Shown here: piece by piece, positions 16,474 through 25,377 of the stretch | Layout: every line of letters starts with the position of its first letter | Numbering within the stretch: the first letter of the stretch is position 1 | NCBI RefSeq assembly: GCF_007483665.1 | Contig: NZ_ML660183.1 | Location: 231,383 to 295,382, forward strand | Direction of reading: 5' to 3' | Length of the DNA stretch: 64,000 nt | From: Catellatospora sichuanensis | GTDB lineage: Bacteria > Actinomycetota > Actinomycetes > Mycobacteriales > Micromonosporaceae | Made by a program: the position numbers and the translations under genes | The notes under the pieces: model-generated | The model's input: only the letters and a program-made list of their open reading frames with translations | What the model was told of the DNA's origin: nothing | The model's database searches: none

Positions 16474-17982
16474 TCAGCCGACGTGGACCGCGCCCTCCAC
16501 GGGCAGGTCCGACTTGCGGACCTTGATCAGCACGGTGATCACGATCGCGGACACGACCAGCAGGCCGCCGCCCCACGCGAACGCCGTCGCGAACCCGTGC
16601 ACCGCTGCCTCGGCCTGGACGAAGCCCGCCATCTGCGGGTCCATCCCGGGCTTGAGGTTCTCGGCCGCGTAGTCCGAGGTCGCGTTGAGCGCGAACGTGC
16701 TCAGCAGCGCCGCGCCCAGCGAGCCGCCCACCTGCTGGGTGGCGTTCAGGGTGGCGCTGGCCGCACCGGCGTCGTGCTGCGGCACGCCGACCAGCGCGAG
16801 GCTGGACAGCGGCACGAACGTGAAGCCGAGGCCCAGACCCAGCACGATCGCGCCGGGCAGCACGTGGGTGGCGTACGAGGTGGTCACGCCGATCTGGGTG
16901 AGGAACAGCATGGAGCCCGCGGCCAGCACCGCACCGGCGATCATCAGCGGCTTCGCGCCCAGCTTGGGCAGCAGCTGGCTGGCGATGCCGGCGGAGATGA
17001 ACACGCCCGCCGAGATCGGCAGCGAGGCCAGACCGGCCTCGATCGGGGTGTAGCCGAGCACGCCCTGGAAGTAGAACGTCAGGAAGAAGAACGCGCCCAT
17101 CAGCCCGGCACCGGTCAGGGTGCTGGACAGGTACGCGCCGCCGCGGTTGCGGTCGAGCAGGATGCGCAGCGGCAGCAGCGGGTTCTTCGAGAACTTCTGG
17201 ATGATCACGAACACGATCAGGAGCAGCAGGCCGCCGCCCATGTAGGCCAGCGCCTCCGGGGAGTCCCAGCCGTGCTCCGGCTCGGCGGCCTTGGTCAGGC
17301 CGTACACCAGGGCGACCAGGCCCAGGGTGACCGCGATCGCGCCGGGGATGTCGTAGCGGGTGTTGCCTTCGGCCTTGCTCTCCGGCACGAACGGGATCGC
17401 CGCCGCGATCGCGAGGACCGCGATCGGGATGTTGACCAGCAGGCACCAGCGCCAGTCGGCGTACTCGGTGAGCACCCCGCCCAGCAGCAGGCCGACCGCC
17501 GCGCCGCCGCCCGCGATGGCGCCGTACACGGCGAACGCCTTGGCGCGCTCCTTGGCGTCGGTGAACAGCACCGTCAGCAGCGCCAGACCGGCCGGGGCGA
17601 GCAGCGCACCGAACGCGCCCTGCAGGCCGCGCGCGGCGAACAGGCTCAGGCCGTCCCAGGCCAGGCCGCCCAGCGCGGACGCGGCCGCGAAGCCGATCGC
17701 ACCGGCGATGAAGGTGCGCTTACGGCCCCAGTAGTCGGCGATGCGGCCGCCGAGCAGCAGTAGGCCGCCGAAGGTCAGCGTGTACGCGGTGAGCACCCAC
17801 TGGCGCTCGGCGTCGGTGATGCCGAGGTCCACCTGCATGGCGGGCAGGGCGATGTTCACGATGGTCGCGTCGAGCACCACCATCAGCTGCGCGATGGCGA
17901 TGATCGTCAGGGCGAGCCAGCGCCGCGGATTCGGGGCGGCGGAGGGCTCCGCTGCCTGGGGTCGGGAGACCGTGGTGGTCAT
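16474..17982 (-). CDS. DHA2-family drug exporter (EmrB/QacA-like MFS)
   Basis: 502 residues with 14 predicted helices. The MFS signature GRIADYWGRKRTF follows helix 2, and motif C of antiporters appears as GGAAVGLLLGGVLTEY. DHA2 exporters use proton antiport to expel drugs and dyes. ATG at 17982 with AAAGG upstream. The TetR gene lies 26 nt upstream on the same strand, so the pair is one operon, with the regulator first. Confidence 0.9.
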   Translation of the reverse strand: MTTTVSRPQAAEPSAAPNPRRWLALTIIAIAQLMVVLDATIVNIALPAMQVDLGITDAERQWVLTAYTLTFGGLLLLGGRIADYWGRKRTFIAGAIGFAAASALGGLAWDGLSLFAARGLQGAFGALLAPAGLALLTVLFTDAKERAKAFAVYGAIAGGGAAVGLLLGGVLTEYADWRWCLLVNIPIAVLAIAAAIPFVPESKAEGNTRYDIPGAIAVTLGLVALVYGLTKAAEPEHGWDSPEALAYMGGGLLLLIVFVIIQKFSKNPLLPLRILLDRNRGGAYLSSTLTGAGLMGAFFFLTFYFQGVLGYTPIEAGLASLPISAGVFISAGIASQLLPKLGAKPLMIAGAVLAAGSMLFLTQIGVTTSYATHVLPGAIVLGLGLGFTFVPLSSLALVGVPQHDAGAASATLNATQQVGGSLGAALLSTFALNATSDYAAENLKPGMDPQMAGFVQAEAAVHGFATAFAWGGGLLVVSAIVITVLIKVRKSDLPVEGAVHVG

Positions 17983-18008
17983 CGTCGTGCCTTTCGGTGG
18001 AGGGTGTT

Positions 18009-18569
18009 TCAGCGAGCCAGGACGGGGAGCAGGACCTCGTCGCAGACCCGGGCCAGGTACTCGTCGTCGAGCGGCCGGCCGTGTCCGAGGTGCCTCGCCA
18101 TCAGCTGCGCCGTGACGAGGTCGGGAAAGAGGCTGTCGAACGGCTGCGGCTTGATCTCGCCGCGCTGCACCGCGCGCTCCAGCAGTGCTTCGGTGTGCCG
18201 GTGGATCTCGGGGTACACCTGGCCCCGCACGATTCCGGCGAGTTCGGGGTCGGTCTGCATCGCGAACGAGAGTGCGTGGATCAGCGGGCCCTCGTCGACG
18301 ACGCAGCGCGCCGCGGCGTACAGCAGCTCGATCAGGTCGCCGCGCAGGCTGCCGGTGTCGGCGGGGACGACGTCCTCGGCCTGCTGCTGGCGCAGCACCT
18401 GGGCGACGAGCTCGGGCTTGCCCGGCCAGTGCCGGTACAGCGTCGCCTTGCTCATGTGGGCGCGCGACGCGATCGCGTCCATGGTCATCTTGTCGTAGCC
18501 GACCTCGCACAGCAGCTCGCGCACGGCGGCGCACAGGGGCGCTCCGGCGGGCACGCGGGCACGGCTCAT
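18009..18569 (-). CDS. TetR-family regulator of the DHA2 exporter
   Basis: 186 residues. Helix-turn-helix TMDAIASRAHMSKATLYRHWPGKPELV, then a TetR C-terminal ligand domain. It is the first gene of the operon with the exporter, the usual arrangement for drug-responsive repressors that control their own exporter. A symmetric site 26 nt upstream of the start (18595-18612) is a likely operator. Confidence 0.88.
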   Translation of the reverse strand: MSRARVPAGAPLCAAVRELLCEVGYDKMTMDAIASRAHMSKATLYRHWPGKPELVAQVLRQQQAEDVVPADTGSLRGDLIELLYAAARCVVDEGPLIHALSFAMQTDPELAGIVRGQVYPEIHRHTEALLERAVQRGEIKPQPFDSLFPDLVTAQLMARHLGHGRPLDDEYLARVCDEVLLPVLAR

Positions 18570-18594
18570 GACAGGCTCCGGGGGAAGGGAGATG

Positions 18595-18612
18595 CGGAAC
18601 GGTACGGTTCCG
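18595..18612. promoter_or_regulatory. Candidate TetR operator
   Basis: CGGAAC-GGTACG-GTTCCG: outer 6-bp arms are perfectly inverted around a GTAC centre. It lies in the leader region of the tetR-exporter operon. The assignment to the downstream TetR protein is inferred. Confidence 0.5.
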
Positions 18613-18769
18613 TTTCCTGACGATACGCAGATGACCTGGTCAGGCGCGTTCCCCTGAGAGGTGGATCACCTGATCGATGTCGGCCTTCACGTGACCGTCG
18701 TTCTCCTTCCTGTCGCGGTGGCGACACGAAGCGGGCGATGATCGCAGTGGGTGGTAGACGAGATCGGAC

Positions 18770-18797
18770 CCATCCGCGGCGGGTCCGGCGCCGAATC
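18770..18797 (+). promoter_or_regulatory. SigK-type promoter before sigK
   Basis: CCATCC (18770-18775), 15 nt, then CCGAATC (18791-18797), close to the CCATCC...CCGAATA consensus known for mycobacterial SigK. The -10 and following bases (CGAATCATCGGTG) match those before the fasciclin gene. The rest of 18613-18850 shows no gene. Confidence 0.6.
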
Positions 18798-18850
18798 ATC
18801 GGTGATACGCAAGTGACGGGTGAACAGATCCATGCCGGAAGGGCGGAACC

Positions 18851-19468
18851 GTGAACGGTGACGAACAGCCGTACCAACGGCCCGATCGGCTGTCGAGCGT
18901 GCCCGACGTGGCTGCGCCCACCGACGCCGAGACGCTGCTGCGGGCCGTGGCCCGCGGCGACGAGGCCGCCTTCACCAGGCTCTACGAGCTGGTCGCGCCG
19001 CGGGTCTACGGCCTGGCCCGGCGCGTGGTGCGCGACCCGGCGCAGGCCGAGGAGGTCGCGCAGGAGGCGCTGGTCGAGGTGTGGCGCACGGCCAGCCGGT
19101 TCGACCCGGCCCGCGGCTCGGCCACCGGCTGGGTCTTCACCATCACCCACCGCCGCGCGGTGGACCGGGTGCGCTCCGAGCAGGCGGCGCTGGACCGGGT
19201 GCAGCGGATGGCGCCGGAGGCGACGCAGACGCCCGCCGACGAGGTGGTCGAGCAGGCCACCGCGCGGTTGCAGCGCCAGCAGGTACGCCGGTGCATCAAG
19301 ACCCTGACCGACCTGCAGCGCGAGGCGATCACCCTGGCCTACTACGGCGGTTACACCTATCAGCAGGTCGCCCAGTTGCTGGGCGCCGGGCTGCCCACCG
19401 TGAAGACCCGCATGCGCGACGGCCTGATCCGGCTGCGCGACTGCCTCGGCGTGGAGGTGTCGGCATGA
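18851..19468 (+). CDS. sigK: ECF sigma factor SigK
   Basis: 205 residues. Sigma region 2 (VAPRVYGLARRVVRDPAQAEEVAQEALVEVW) and region 4 (LTDLQREAITLAYYGGYTYQQVAQLLGAGLPTVKTRMRDGL) are complete, with the SigK-type WRTASRFDPARGSATGW segment. SigK is held at the membrane by RskA and, in mycobacteria, drives MPT70/MPT83-like fasciclin genes. GTG start with GGAAGGGCGG upstream. The stop overlaps a small reading frame that leads into rskA. Confidence 0.92.
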   Translation: MNGDEQPYQRPDRLSSVPDVAAPTDAETLLRAVARGDEAAFTRLYELVAPRVYGLARRVVRDPAQAEEVAQEALVEVWRTASRFDPARGSATGWVFTITHRRAVDRVRSEQAALDRVQRMAPEATQTPADEVVEQATARLQRQQVRRCIKTLTDLQREAITLAYYGGYTYQQVAQLLGAGLPTVKTRMRDGLIRLRDCLGVEVSA

Positions 19469-19522
19469 GCGAGCCCATCATGAGGTATGCCGGCAGCGAG
19501 GGTAGCGAGGTGTCGGCATGAG
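19454..19522 (+). repeat. 16-nt direct repeat at the sigK/rskA junction
   Basis: GAGGTGTCGGCATGAG is present at 19454-19469 and 19507-19522, 53 bp apart. Both copies carry the same ATGA start/stop overlap, showing that the junction was duplicated. Confidence 0.85.
19465..19521 (+). CDS. 18-codon mini-ORF between sigK and rskA
   Basis: Starts at the ATG that overlaps the sigK stop (ATGA) and ends at a TGA that overlaps the rskA ATG. It encodes MSEPIMRYAGSEGSEVSA, whose ends repeat the sigK C terminus (EVSA) and the rskA N terminus (MSE). It arose by the direct repeat and would pass ribosomes from sigK to rskA by two successive overlaps. Whether the peptide has a function is unknown. Confidence 0.5.
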   Translation: MSEPIMRYAGSEGSEVSA

Positions 19523-20255
19523 TGAGATCCACTCCCTGGCCGGTCCGTATGTGCTGCACGCGTTGGACGAGGCCGAGCGCGAGACCTTCATCCAGCATCT
19601 GCGCGGGTGCGAGACGTGCGCGGCCGAGGTGGCCGAGCTGAACGAGACCGTGGCGCGGCTGGCCGACGACGCCTGGTCGGTGCCGCCGCCCGCGATGCGG
19701 GACAACGTGCTGGCCGCGGTGCGGCGCACCCGCCAGATCCCGCCCGCCCGGCCGGTGCGCGGGCGGCGCGAGCCCGCCCGCTGGTGGCGGCATCCGGCGG
19801 CGCTGACCGCTGCCGCGTGCCTGCTGGTCGCGGCGCTGGTCGGCGGGTCGACGTGGGCGGTACAGGAGCAGCGGGTGCGTGACGAGCGGGCCGCGGCGCA
19901 GGCGGCGCAGCAGCAACTGGCGCGCACGCAGGCGGTGCTGACCGCGCAGGATGCGACGGTGCGCACCTCCGACGTGGCCGGTGGCGGCAAGGTCACCGTG
20001 GTGGCCTCGCCGAGTCAGGACGCCGCGGTGATCCTGCTGGCCACGCACTCGCCGGGTGAGCAGAAGGCGTACCAGTTCTGGCTGATGGAGGGCACGACTC
20101 CGCACTCGGCCGGAGTGCTCGCCGCCGGGCAGGGCACCGCCACGCACCTGGTCAGCGGGGTGAACGCCGCCGACGCGATGGGCGTGACCGTGGAGCCGGC
20201 GGGCGGTTCGGCCAGTCCGACACTGCCCATCATCGCTGAGATCCCCATGAAATAG
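19518..20255 (+). CDS. rskA: Anti-sigma-K factor RskA
   Basis: 245 residues. N-terminal anti-sigma domain with an HxxxCxxC motif (H27, C31, C34), one membrane helix near residues 98-118 and an extracytoplasmic domain with the RskA signature (KAYQFWLMEGTTPHSAG). RskA binds SigK until regulated proteolysis by Rip-type proteases releases it. Coupled to sigK through the mini-ORF. Ends shortly before an A-rich stretch unusual for this genome. Confidence 0.9.
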   Translation: MSEIHSLAGPYVLHALDEAERETFIQHLRGCETCAAEVAELNETVARLADDAWSVPPPAMRDNVLAAVRRTRQIPPARPVRGRREPARWWRHPAALTAAACLLVAALVGGSTWAVQEQRVRDERAAAQAAQQQLARTQAVLTAQDATVRTSDVAGGGKVTVVASPSQDAAVILLATHSPGEQKAYQFWLMEGTTPHSAGVLAAGQGTATHLVSGVNAADAMGVTVEPAGGSASPTLPIIAEIPMK

Positions 20256-20286
20256 AAAAAAACAGACAAAAATCGCGCTAATCGCT

Positions 20287-20315
20287 CCAAACCATGACGG
20301 GTTCAGTGTCGAATC
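20287..20315 (+). promoter_or_regulatory. Predicted SigK-dependent promoter of the fasciclin gene
   Basis: CCAAAC (20287-20292), 16 nt, TCGAATC (20309-20315). The segment CGAATCACCGGTG matches 12 of 13 bases of the one before sigK. The -35 match is weak; the -10 match is strong. Confidence 0.5.
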
Positions 20316-20354
20316 ACCGGTGGAGGTTTTAACCGGAGGAAAGGAACCACCGTC

Positions 20355-21005
20355 ATGCACCGGAAGAGGAAACTCACCGCGCTCGCGGCCGTCGCCGCGT
20401 TCTCGTTCTCGCTGGCGCTCAGCGCCTGCGGGGGCGGGACCACGGCGGCGACCACGCAGCCGACCGCACTGCCGAGCGGCGTACCGACCAGCGTGCCCAC
20501 GGCCCTGCCGTCCCTGCCTGCCACCGGCGGCGAGTTCGGCCCGGCCTGCGCCGGCATCCCCAGCGACCCGGCCAACCCGGGCAGCCTGGAGATGATGGCC
20601 CAGCAGCCCGTGGCCACCGCGGCGGCGGCCAACCCGCAGCTGTCCACCCTGGTCGCCGCGATCCAGGCCGGCGAACTGGCCGACACGCTCAACAGCGCCG
20701 AGGCCGTCACCGTCTTCGCGCCGACCAACGACGCCTTCGCCAAGATCCCGAAGGCCGACCTGGACAAGGTGCTGGCCGACAAGGAACTGCTCAAGAAGGT
20801 CCTGACCTACCACGTGGTAGCCGGGAAGACCGCGCCCGACGCGCTCGCCGGCACCCACAAGACGCTCGAAGGCCAGGACATCACGGTCACCGGCAGCGGC
20901 ACCGAATTCAAGGTCAACGACACCGCGATGATCGTCTGCGGCAACATCCAGACCCGCAACGGCGTGGTCTACCTCGTCGACGGCGTGCTCATGCCTCCGT
21001 CCTGA
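20355..21005 (+). CDS. Fasciclin-domain lipoprotein (MPT70/MPT83-like)
   Basis: 216 residues. Lipobox L22-S-A-C25, a Pro/Thr-rich linker, and one FAS1 domain from about residue 75 (TVFAPTNDAFAKIP, the TYHVVAGK motif, and the closing VVYLVDGVLMPP). FAS1 domains mediate adhesion or matrix contacts. In mycobacteria these are the main SigK targets, and the promoter here shares its -10 region with sigK. GGAGG and AAAGGA elements precede the ATG. Confidence 0.92.
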   Translation: MHRKRKLTALAAVAAFSFSLALSACGGGTTAATTQPTALPSGVPTSVPTALPSLPATGGEFGPACAGIPSDPANPGSLEMMAQQPVATAAAANPQLSTLVAAIQAGELADTLNSAEAVTVFAPTNDAFAKIPKADLDKVLADKELLKKVLTYHVVAGKTAPDALAGTHKTLEGQDITVTGSGTEFKVNDTAMIVCGNIQTRNGVVYLVDGVLMPPS

Positions 21006-21014
21006 CCGACGGCG

Positions 21015-21088
21015 GGAAGGGCGCCTGCGCCGCAGCCGCGGCACGAGCACCGGCTCCGCCCGCCTTCCGCGCGGAAGGCGCCCTTCCC
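21015..21088. terminator. Long-range hairpin terminator
   Basis: GGGAAGGGCGCCT (21015-21027) and AGGCGCCCTTCCC (21076-21088) form a perfect 13-bp stem around a GC-rich 48-nt loop. It lies between the fasciclin and oxidoreductase genes and could reduce read-through. Confidence 0.6.
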
Positions 21089-21110
21089 GATTCCTCCAAG
21101 GAGGACTCCC

Positions 21111-22784
21111 ATGCGACGTTTGATCCTTCCCGCGCTCAGCGGACTGCTGGCCGCAGCCGGCGGCATCGCCGCCGCCGAACTCGTCGCCTCGCTCCTGCGG
21201 CCCGAGTCCTCGCCGCTGGTCGCCATCGGCGGCACCGTCATCGACGCCACCCCGACGCCGGTGAAGGAATACGCGGTCGCGACCTTCGGCACCTACGACA
21301 AGCCCCTGCTCATCGGCACCATCCTGGTCGTACTCGCGGCCCTGGCCGCCGCGGTCGGCGTGCTCGCGGTGCGCCACCGGACCGCCGCGCTGCTCGCGAT
21401 CGGCGCACTCGGCCTCGTCGGCGCGGCCGCCGCACTGGCCCGCCCCGGTGCCCGCCCGCTCGACGCCCTGCCCGCCCTGCTCGCCGGAGCCGTCTCCGCC
21501 GGGCTGCTGGCCTGGCTGGCCCCGAAAGCCGTCACCGCACCCCCGCCCCCATCCCCGGTACCCGATCCGGATGCCGCCGCAGGCACGACCGAGGCGGCTT
21601 CCATCGCCGCGGCCGCGACGGAGTCGGGAACTCCACCGGAGCCGGACACTTGTGCGGGCACAGGAACGCCGAAGGACCCGGCGGCTGCGACCGCTCCCCC
21701 GGCGGACCACGAGACAGCGACCGCAGCAGGCCGCACCGGACGGCGCTCGTTCCTCATCGCGGCCGGGCTGGTGGCACTGGGCACCGCTCTGGCGGGCGGG
21801 CTCGCGTCGATCATCCGGCGCAGCGGCACCCAGGCCGCAGACGAGGCCCGCGACGCGATCACCCTGCCCGCTCCCGCCGACCCGGGACCACCACCGGAGC
21901 AGACACCCGGCTTCTACACGCCCAACCAGGACTTCTACCGCGTCGACATCGCGCTCACCGTGCCGCGCGTCGACCCGCGCCAGTGGAGCCTGCAGATCAC
22001 CGGCATGGTCGACCGGCCCGCCGAACTCAGCTTCGACGACCTGCTCAAGCAGCCGCTGATCGAACGCGACATCACGCTCAACTGCGTGTCCAACGAGGTC
22101 GGCGGCCCGTACGTCGGCAACGCGCGCTGGCTCGGGGTGCCGCTCGCACCGCTGCTGCGCGCCGCGGGCGTGCAGGCCGGCGCCGACCAGATCGTCGCCC
22201 GGGCCGCGGACGGCATCACCATCGGCACCCCGGTCGCCACCGTGCTCGACGGCCGCGACGCGATGCTCGCGCTGGCCATGAACGGCGAGCCATTGCCGCT
22301 GGACCACGGCTTCCCGGTACGCATGCTCACCCCCGGCCTGTACGGCTACGTCGGCGCCGCCAAATGGATCACCTCACTGGAGCTGGCGACCTTCGGCAGC
22401 TTCGACGCGTACTGGGTGCAGCGCGGCTGGGCCGCGATGGGCCCGGTCAAGACCGCCTCCCGCATCGACCGGCCGAAGGCGTTCGCGCAGCTCCCGGCAG
22501 GCACGGTGACCGTCGCCGGGGTCGCCTGGGCGCAGCACCGCGGCATCAGCGCGGTCGAGGTCCAGGTCGACGACACGCCGTGGCAGCAGGCCCGGCTGCT
22601 GCCTGTCCCGTCCACCGACACCTGGGTGCAGTGGGTCTGGGACTGGCCGGCCACCACCGCGGGCAGCCACACGCTGCGAGTACGTGCCGTCGACGGCACC
22701 GGCGCCGTGCAGACCGAGCAGCGGGCCGACCCGTTCCCCGACGGCGCGACAGGTTGGCAGACGCTCGTGGTCACAGTGACCTGA
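21111..22784 (+). CDS. Membrane-anchored molybdopterin oxidoreductase (sulfite oxidase-like)
   Basis: 557 residues. Residues 1-150 hold four hydrophobic helices and a variable linker; a fifth helix near residue 220 starts after an RRSF motif. The catalytic domain follows, with the molybdenum-ligand cysteine C325 in DITLNCVSNEVGGPYVGN and HGFPVRMLTPGLYGYVGAAKW typical of the sulfite oxidase fold. The C-terminal Ig-like dimerisation domain is present (GTVTVAGVAWAQHRGISAVEVQVDD). AAGGAGG lies before the ATG. Found next to SigK in several actinobacteria, as here; may repair oxidised methionine or reduce S-oxides at the surface. Confidence 0.88.
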   Translation: MRRLILPALSGLLAAAGGIAAAELVASLLRPESSPLVAIGGTVIDATPTPVKEYAVATFGTYDKPLLIGTILVVLAALAAAVGVLAVRHRTAALLAIGALGLVGAAAALARPGARPLDALPALLAGAVSAGLLAWLAPKAVTAPPPPSPVPDPDAAAGTTEAASIAAAATESGTPPEPDTCAGTGTPKDPAAATAPPADHETATAAGRTGRRSFLIAAGLVALGTALAGGLASIIRRSGTQAADEARDAITLPAPADPGPPPEQTPGFYTPNQDFYRVDIALTVPRVDPRQWSLQITGMVDRPAELSFDDLLKQPLIERDITLNCVSNEVGGPYVGNARWLGVPLAPLLRAAGVQAGADQIVARAADGITIGTPVATVLDGRDAMLALAMNGEPLPLDHGFPVRMLTPGLYGYVGAAKWITSLELATFGSFDAYWVQRGWAAMGPVKTASRIDRPKAFAQLPAGTVTVAGVAWAQHRGISAVEVQVDDTPWQQARLLPVPSTDTWVQWVWDWPATTAGSHTLRVRAVDGTGAVQTEQRADPFPDGATGWQTLVVTVT

Positions 22785-22806
22785 GATGACCCCTGGAGCT
22801 GACAAG

Positions 22807-23226
22807 ATGACAGTCGTGACCGGAGAACGCGACCTGGGCGCGCTGCTGCACGGGCTGCAGCCGCAGCGCCACCCGTACGAATACGTCTTCACCACCGTCA
22901 CGGGCAACGTCCCGCCGGGGGTGCACCCGGTCGTCATGGTCGCCGAACCGGAGGGCACCACCCTGGTGGTGATGCGCGCGGAGGCCGACGCGGCCGGGCT
23001 GCCCTACGACTTCGTCGCATCGTGGATCACCCTGCGGGTGCACTCGGCGCTGGACGCCGTCGGCCTGACCGCGGCCGTCTCCACCGCCCTGGCCGACGTC
23101 GGCATCAGCTGCAACGTGGTGGCCGGATACTTCCACGACCACCTGTTCGTCGGCTGCGCCGACGCCGACCAGGCGATGGCCGTACTGGCCGGGCTGTCCA
23201 CCGCCACCCGCCCCGTCAACGCCTGA
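22807..23226 (+). CDS. ACT-domain protein
   Basis: 139 residues. Matches a family with a C-terminal ACT-like module (ITLRVHSALDAVGLTAAVSTALADVGISCNVVAGYFHDHLFV). These are small ligand-binding proteins, often suggested to sense amino acids; no enzyme domain is attached. Start placed at ATG 22807 because GGAG lies 8 nt before it; an earlier ATG at 22786 has no such site. Begins 22 nt after the oxidoreductase, so it may be co-transcribed. Confidence 0.8.
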   Translation: MTVVTGERDLGALLHGLQPQRHPYEYVFTTVTGNVPPGVHPVVMVAEPEGTTLVVMRAEADAAGLPYDFVASWITLRVHSALDAVGLTAAVSTALADVGISCNVVAGYFHDHLFVGCADADQAMAVLAGLSTATRPVNA

Positions 23227-23391
23227 GCCGTACCCGCAGGCAGCCGCCGTGCGGCGTCAACCAGGCACTTTCCGGCACGCATAGGGGTTCGCGCCCTGGC
23301 ACGGCCGCCTGGTCATGACCGGACCGCGGACACCCGTCGTCACGTTCGGTGGCGGCCGGCATTTCCGGCAACGCAGTTTAGGATGTTTTTC

Positions 23392-24330
23392 ATGAATGCC
23401 GTGAAACCGCCGATTCTGGTGACCGGAGCCACCGGTCGCCTCGGTGGCACCGGCCGCCACGTCGCCGCCGAACTGCTCAGCCGGGGACTGCCGGTCAGAG
23501 CCATGGTTCGCCGGCTCGACGAGCGATCCGAGGAACTGCGCGGCATGGGAATCGAGGTCGTGCTCGCCGACTTCGCCGACTACACCAGCCTCATCGCGGC
23601 ACTGGAGGGAATCGAGGCCGCGTACTTCTCTTATCCCGTCGGCGCCGGCCTCGCCGAAGCCGCCGGGTTCTTCGCAGCCGCAGGGCGCAAGCAGGGTCTG
23701 CAACGCATCGTCGACCTGTCCCTGGACGCCGCCTTCCCCGAAAGTCCCAGTCCACAGGGACGTGCCCAGTGGGTCGCCGAGCAGATCTTCGAGTGGGCCG
23801 GATACGGCGGCACCCATCTCCGGGTCGCCGCCTTCTTCATGGAGAACCTGCTCGCCCTGTACGGGCACCAGGTCCGTGAACTCGGCCAGATCCGCAACTC
23901 CTTCGGCGATTTCGAACCCTCCTGGATCGCCAGTTCGGACGTCGGCGCGATGGGCGCGGCGCTCCTGGCCGACCCGGGATCGGTCACCGACCGCACCACC
24001 ATCGTCGGCGGGGCCGAGCGCGCCGGTCACGCCGCCATCGCCGAAACCATCAGCAAGGCCACCGGTCGTCCCGTGCGCTACCAGCCACTTACACCGGAGG
24101 AGTGGCGAGACGAGCTGATCGCGAACCTCGCGGCCGCAGGACAGCCCAACCCCACAGCCGCAGGGCACCTGTCCGCGCAGAGTGTGGAGCTGCGCCGTCG
24201 CAGCACCCACCTGGTGACGGGCGACATCCAGCGGCTGACAGGACGGCCCCCCGTCACCCTCAAGGACTTTCTGGAACGCAACCGGCAGAGTTTCCTGCCC
24301 GACCCGGGACAAAACGCTTCCTCGGCTTGA
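23392..24330 (+). CDS. NmrA-like NAD(P)-binding protein
   Basis: 312 residues, atypical short-chain dehydrogenase. The N-terminal nucleotide-binding loop is TGATGRLGGTGRHVA, then an Asp-rich strand (EVVLADFADYTSL). The catalytic YxxxK is absent, as in the NmrA/QOR2 branch, which senses NAD(P) or reduces quinones. ATG at 23392 is 7 nt after a TAGGAT -10 box (23379-23384), giving a leaderless mRNA; an ATG at 23383 overlaps that box and is less likely. Confidence 0.85.
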   Translation: MNAVKPPILVTGATGRLGGTGRHVAAELLSRGLPVRAMVRRLDERSEELRGMGIEVVLADFADYTSLIAALEGIEAAYFSYPVGAGLAEAAGFFAAAGRKQGLQRIVDLSLDAAFPESPSPQGRAQWVAEQIFEWAGYGGTHLRVAAFFMENLLALYGHQVRELGQIRNSFGDFEPSWIASSDVGAMGAALLADPGSVTDRTTIVGGAERAGHAAIAETISKATGRPVRYQPLTPEEWRDELIANLAAAGQPNPTAAGHLSAQSVELRRRSTHLVTGDIQRLTGRPPVTLKDFLERNRQSFLPDPGQNASSA

Positions 24331-24429
24331 GGATGATTCGTCGTCCTGTCGGCGATCACTCGCGTGCCTCTTGTGGAGCAGCTCAGGTCGATGCCGAAAA
24401 CCTCTGGCGCCAGTTGGTCTGGCCGCCGT

Positions 24430-24912
24430 TCACCACGACCGGCCCGGTGCCCGCGCCTTTACCTCCTGAAGCACCCAGCCGTTGCCGTCGGGGTCTGTGA
24501 AGGTGGCGTATGAGCCATAGGCGGCTCGATCCGGGTGCGGCCCTTCCTGCCTGGAGGAATCGCCGGCCGGGTAGGTGAATTCGCCCTGGTCGTCGTGGCC
24601 GTGCACGAAGACTCCTGCGGAGTCGTGGAACACGTCGCTGACCTCGATGCCGCGGGCGACGAGGTCGGCGCGCGCCTGTTCGATGTCGGGGACGATGAGG
24701 TATATGCCTTGGGTGGATCCCGGTGCGGCGGTGGTGATCCCTTTGCCGAACATGATCGAGCCCTCGGATCCGGGTGGTGTCAGGTGTACCGCCCGCCAGT
24801 TCTCACCGACGGCGTTGTCGACGTCCAATCGGAATCCTGCCGCCTGGTAGAAGGCTTTGGCCCGGTCTACGTCGGATACCGGCAGCATGATCAGTTCAAG
24901 TTTCATATCCAT
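24430..24912 (-). CDS. VOC-family (glyoxalase-like) protein
   Basis: 160 residues with two betaalphabetabetabeta modules. The first begins LELIMLPVSDVDRAKAFYQAAGF and the second ends TFTDPDGNGWVLQEVKAR, the usual closing motif. Metal ligands appear to include Glu and His positions, but substrate cannot be told; the family covers glyoxalases, dioxygenases and antibiotic-binding proteins. ATG at 24912 has GGGG about 8 nt upstream. Confidence 0.85.
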   Translation of the reverse strand: MDMKLELIMLPVSDVDRAKAFYQAAGFRLDVDNAVGENWRAVHLTPPGSEGSIMFGKGITTAAPGSTQGIYLIVPDIEQARADLVARGIEVSDVFHDSAGVFVHGHDDQGEFTYPAGDSSRQEGPHPDRAAYGSYATFTDPDGNGWVLQEVKARAPGRSW

Positions 24913-25377
24913 GGACGTTCCCCTTCTATGGGAATTTCCTCACGTTACGTCCATTTTTCGGCCTTGTCCGCCCGTCCTTGACGCAGTTTGCCCTGGCAGA
25001 AGCACTCGGGACAGCTTGGCGCCGGCGCCATGTACGGGCACCTTGCAGCGTCCAGGCATCCAGCCAGTTGTGAGTCATCGCGTGAGCGCGTTCGAACAGG
25101 TCGGCGGCAGAAGTCTGTGGATGCCGTTGCTGTGGCACAGGCAGCGCGGACCAGGCGGCCCTTCAGCCGGGCACTGATCCGGCTCAGCTTAAATATTATC
25201 CCCAGCCATGCCGGTGCCCAGCTGAAGACCCAGGTCAGAATGGGCGCACGGGACGGGCGTTCGATTCGATCGCGGTCTGTCGCGCTATGCACGGAGATCT
25301 TTCGGCACGCGGCCATGGCGGGAGCGGGCTGCGGCCGAGCGGGTCGGGGTATTACGGCAGACCCCCGTGCGCGATGT
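24913..25377. other. Intergenic region without a supported gene
   Basis: Lower GC than the surroundings, with an A/T-rich spot near 25190-25202. Reading frames on both strands lack a ribosome-binding site, wobble-position GC bias and recognisable domains. It may be decayed coding DNA. Confidence 0.4.
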
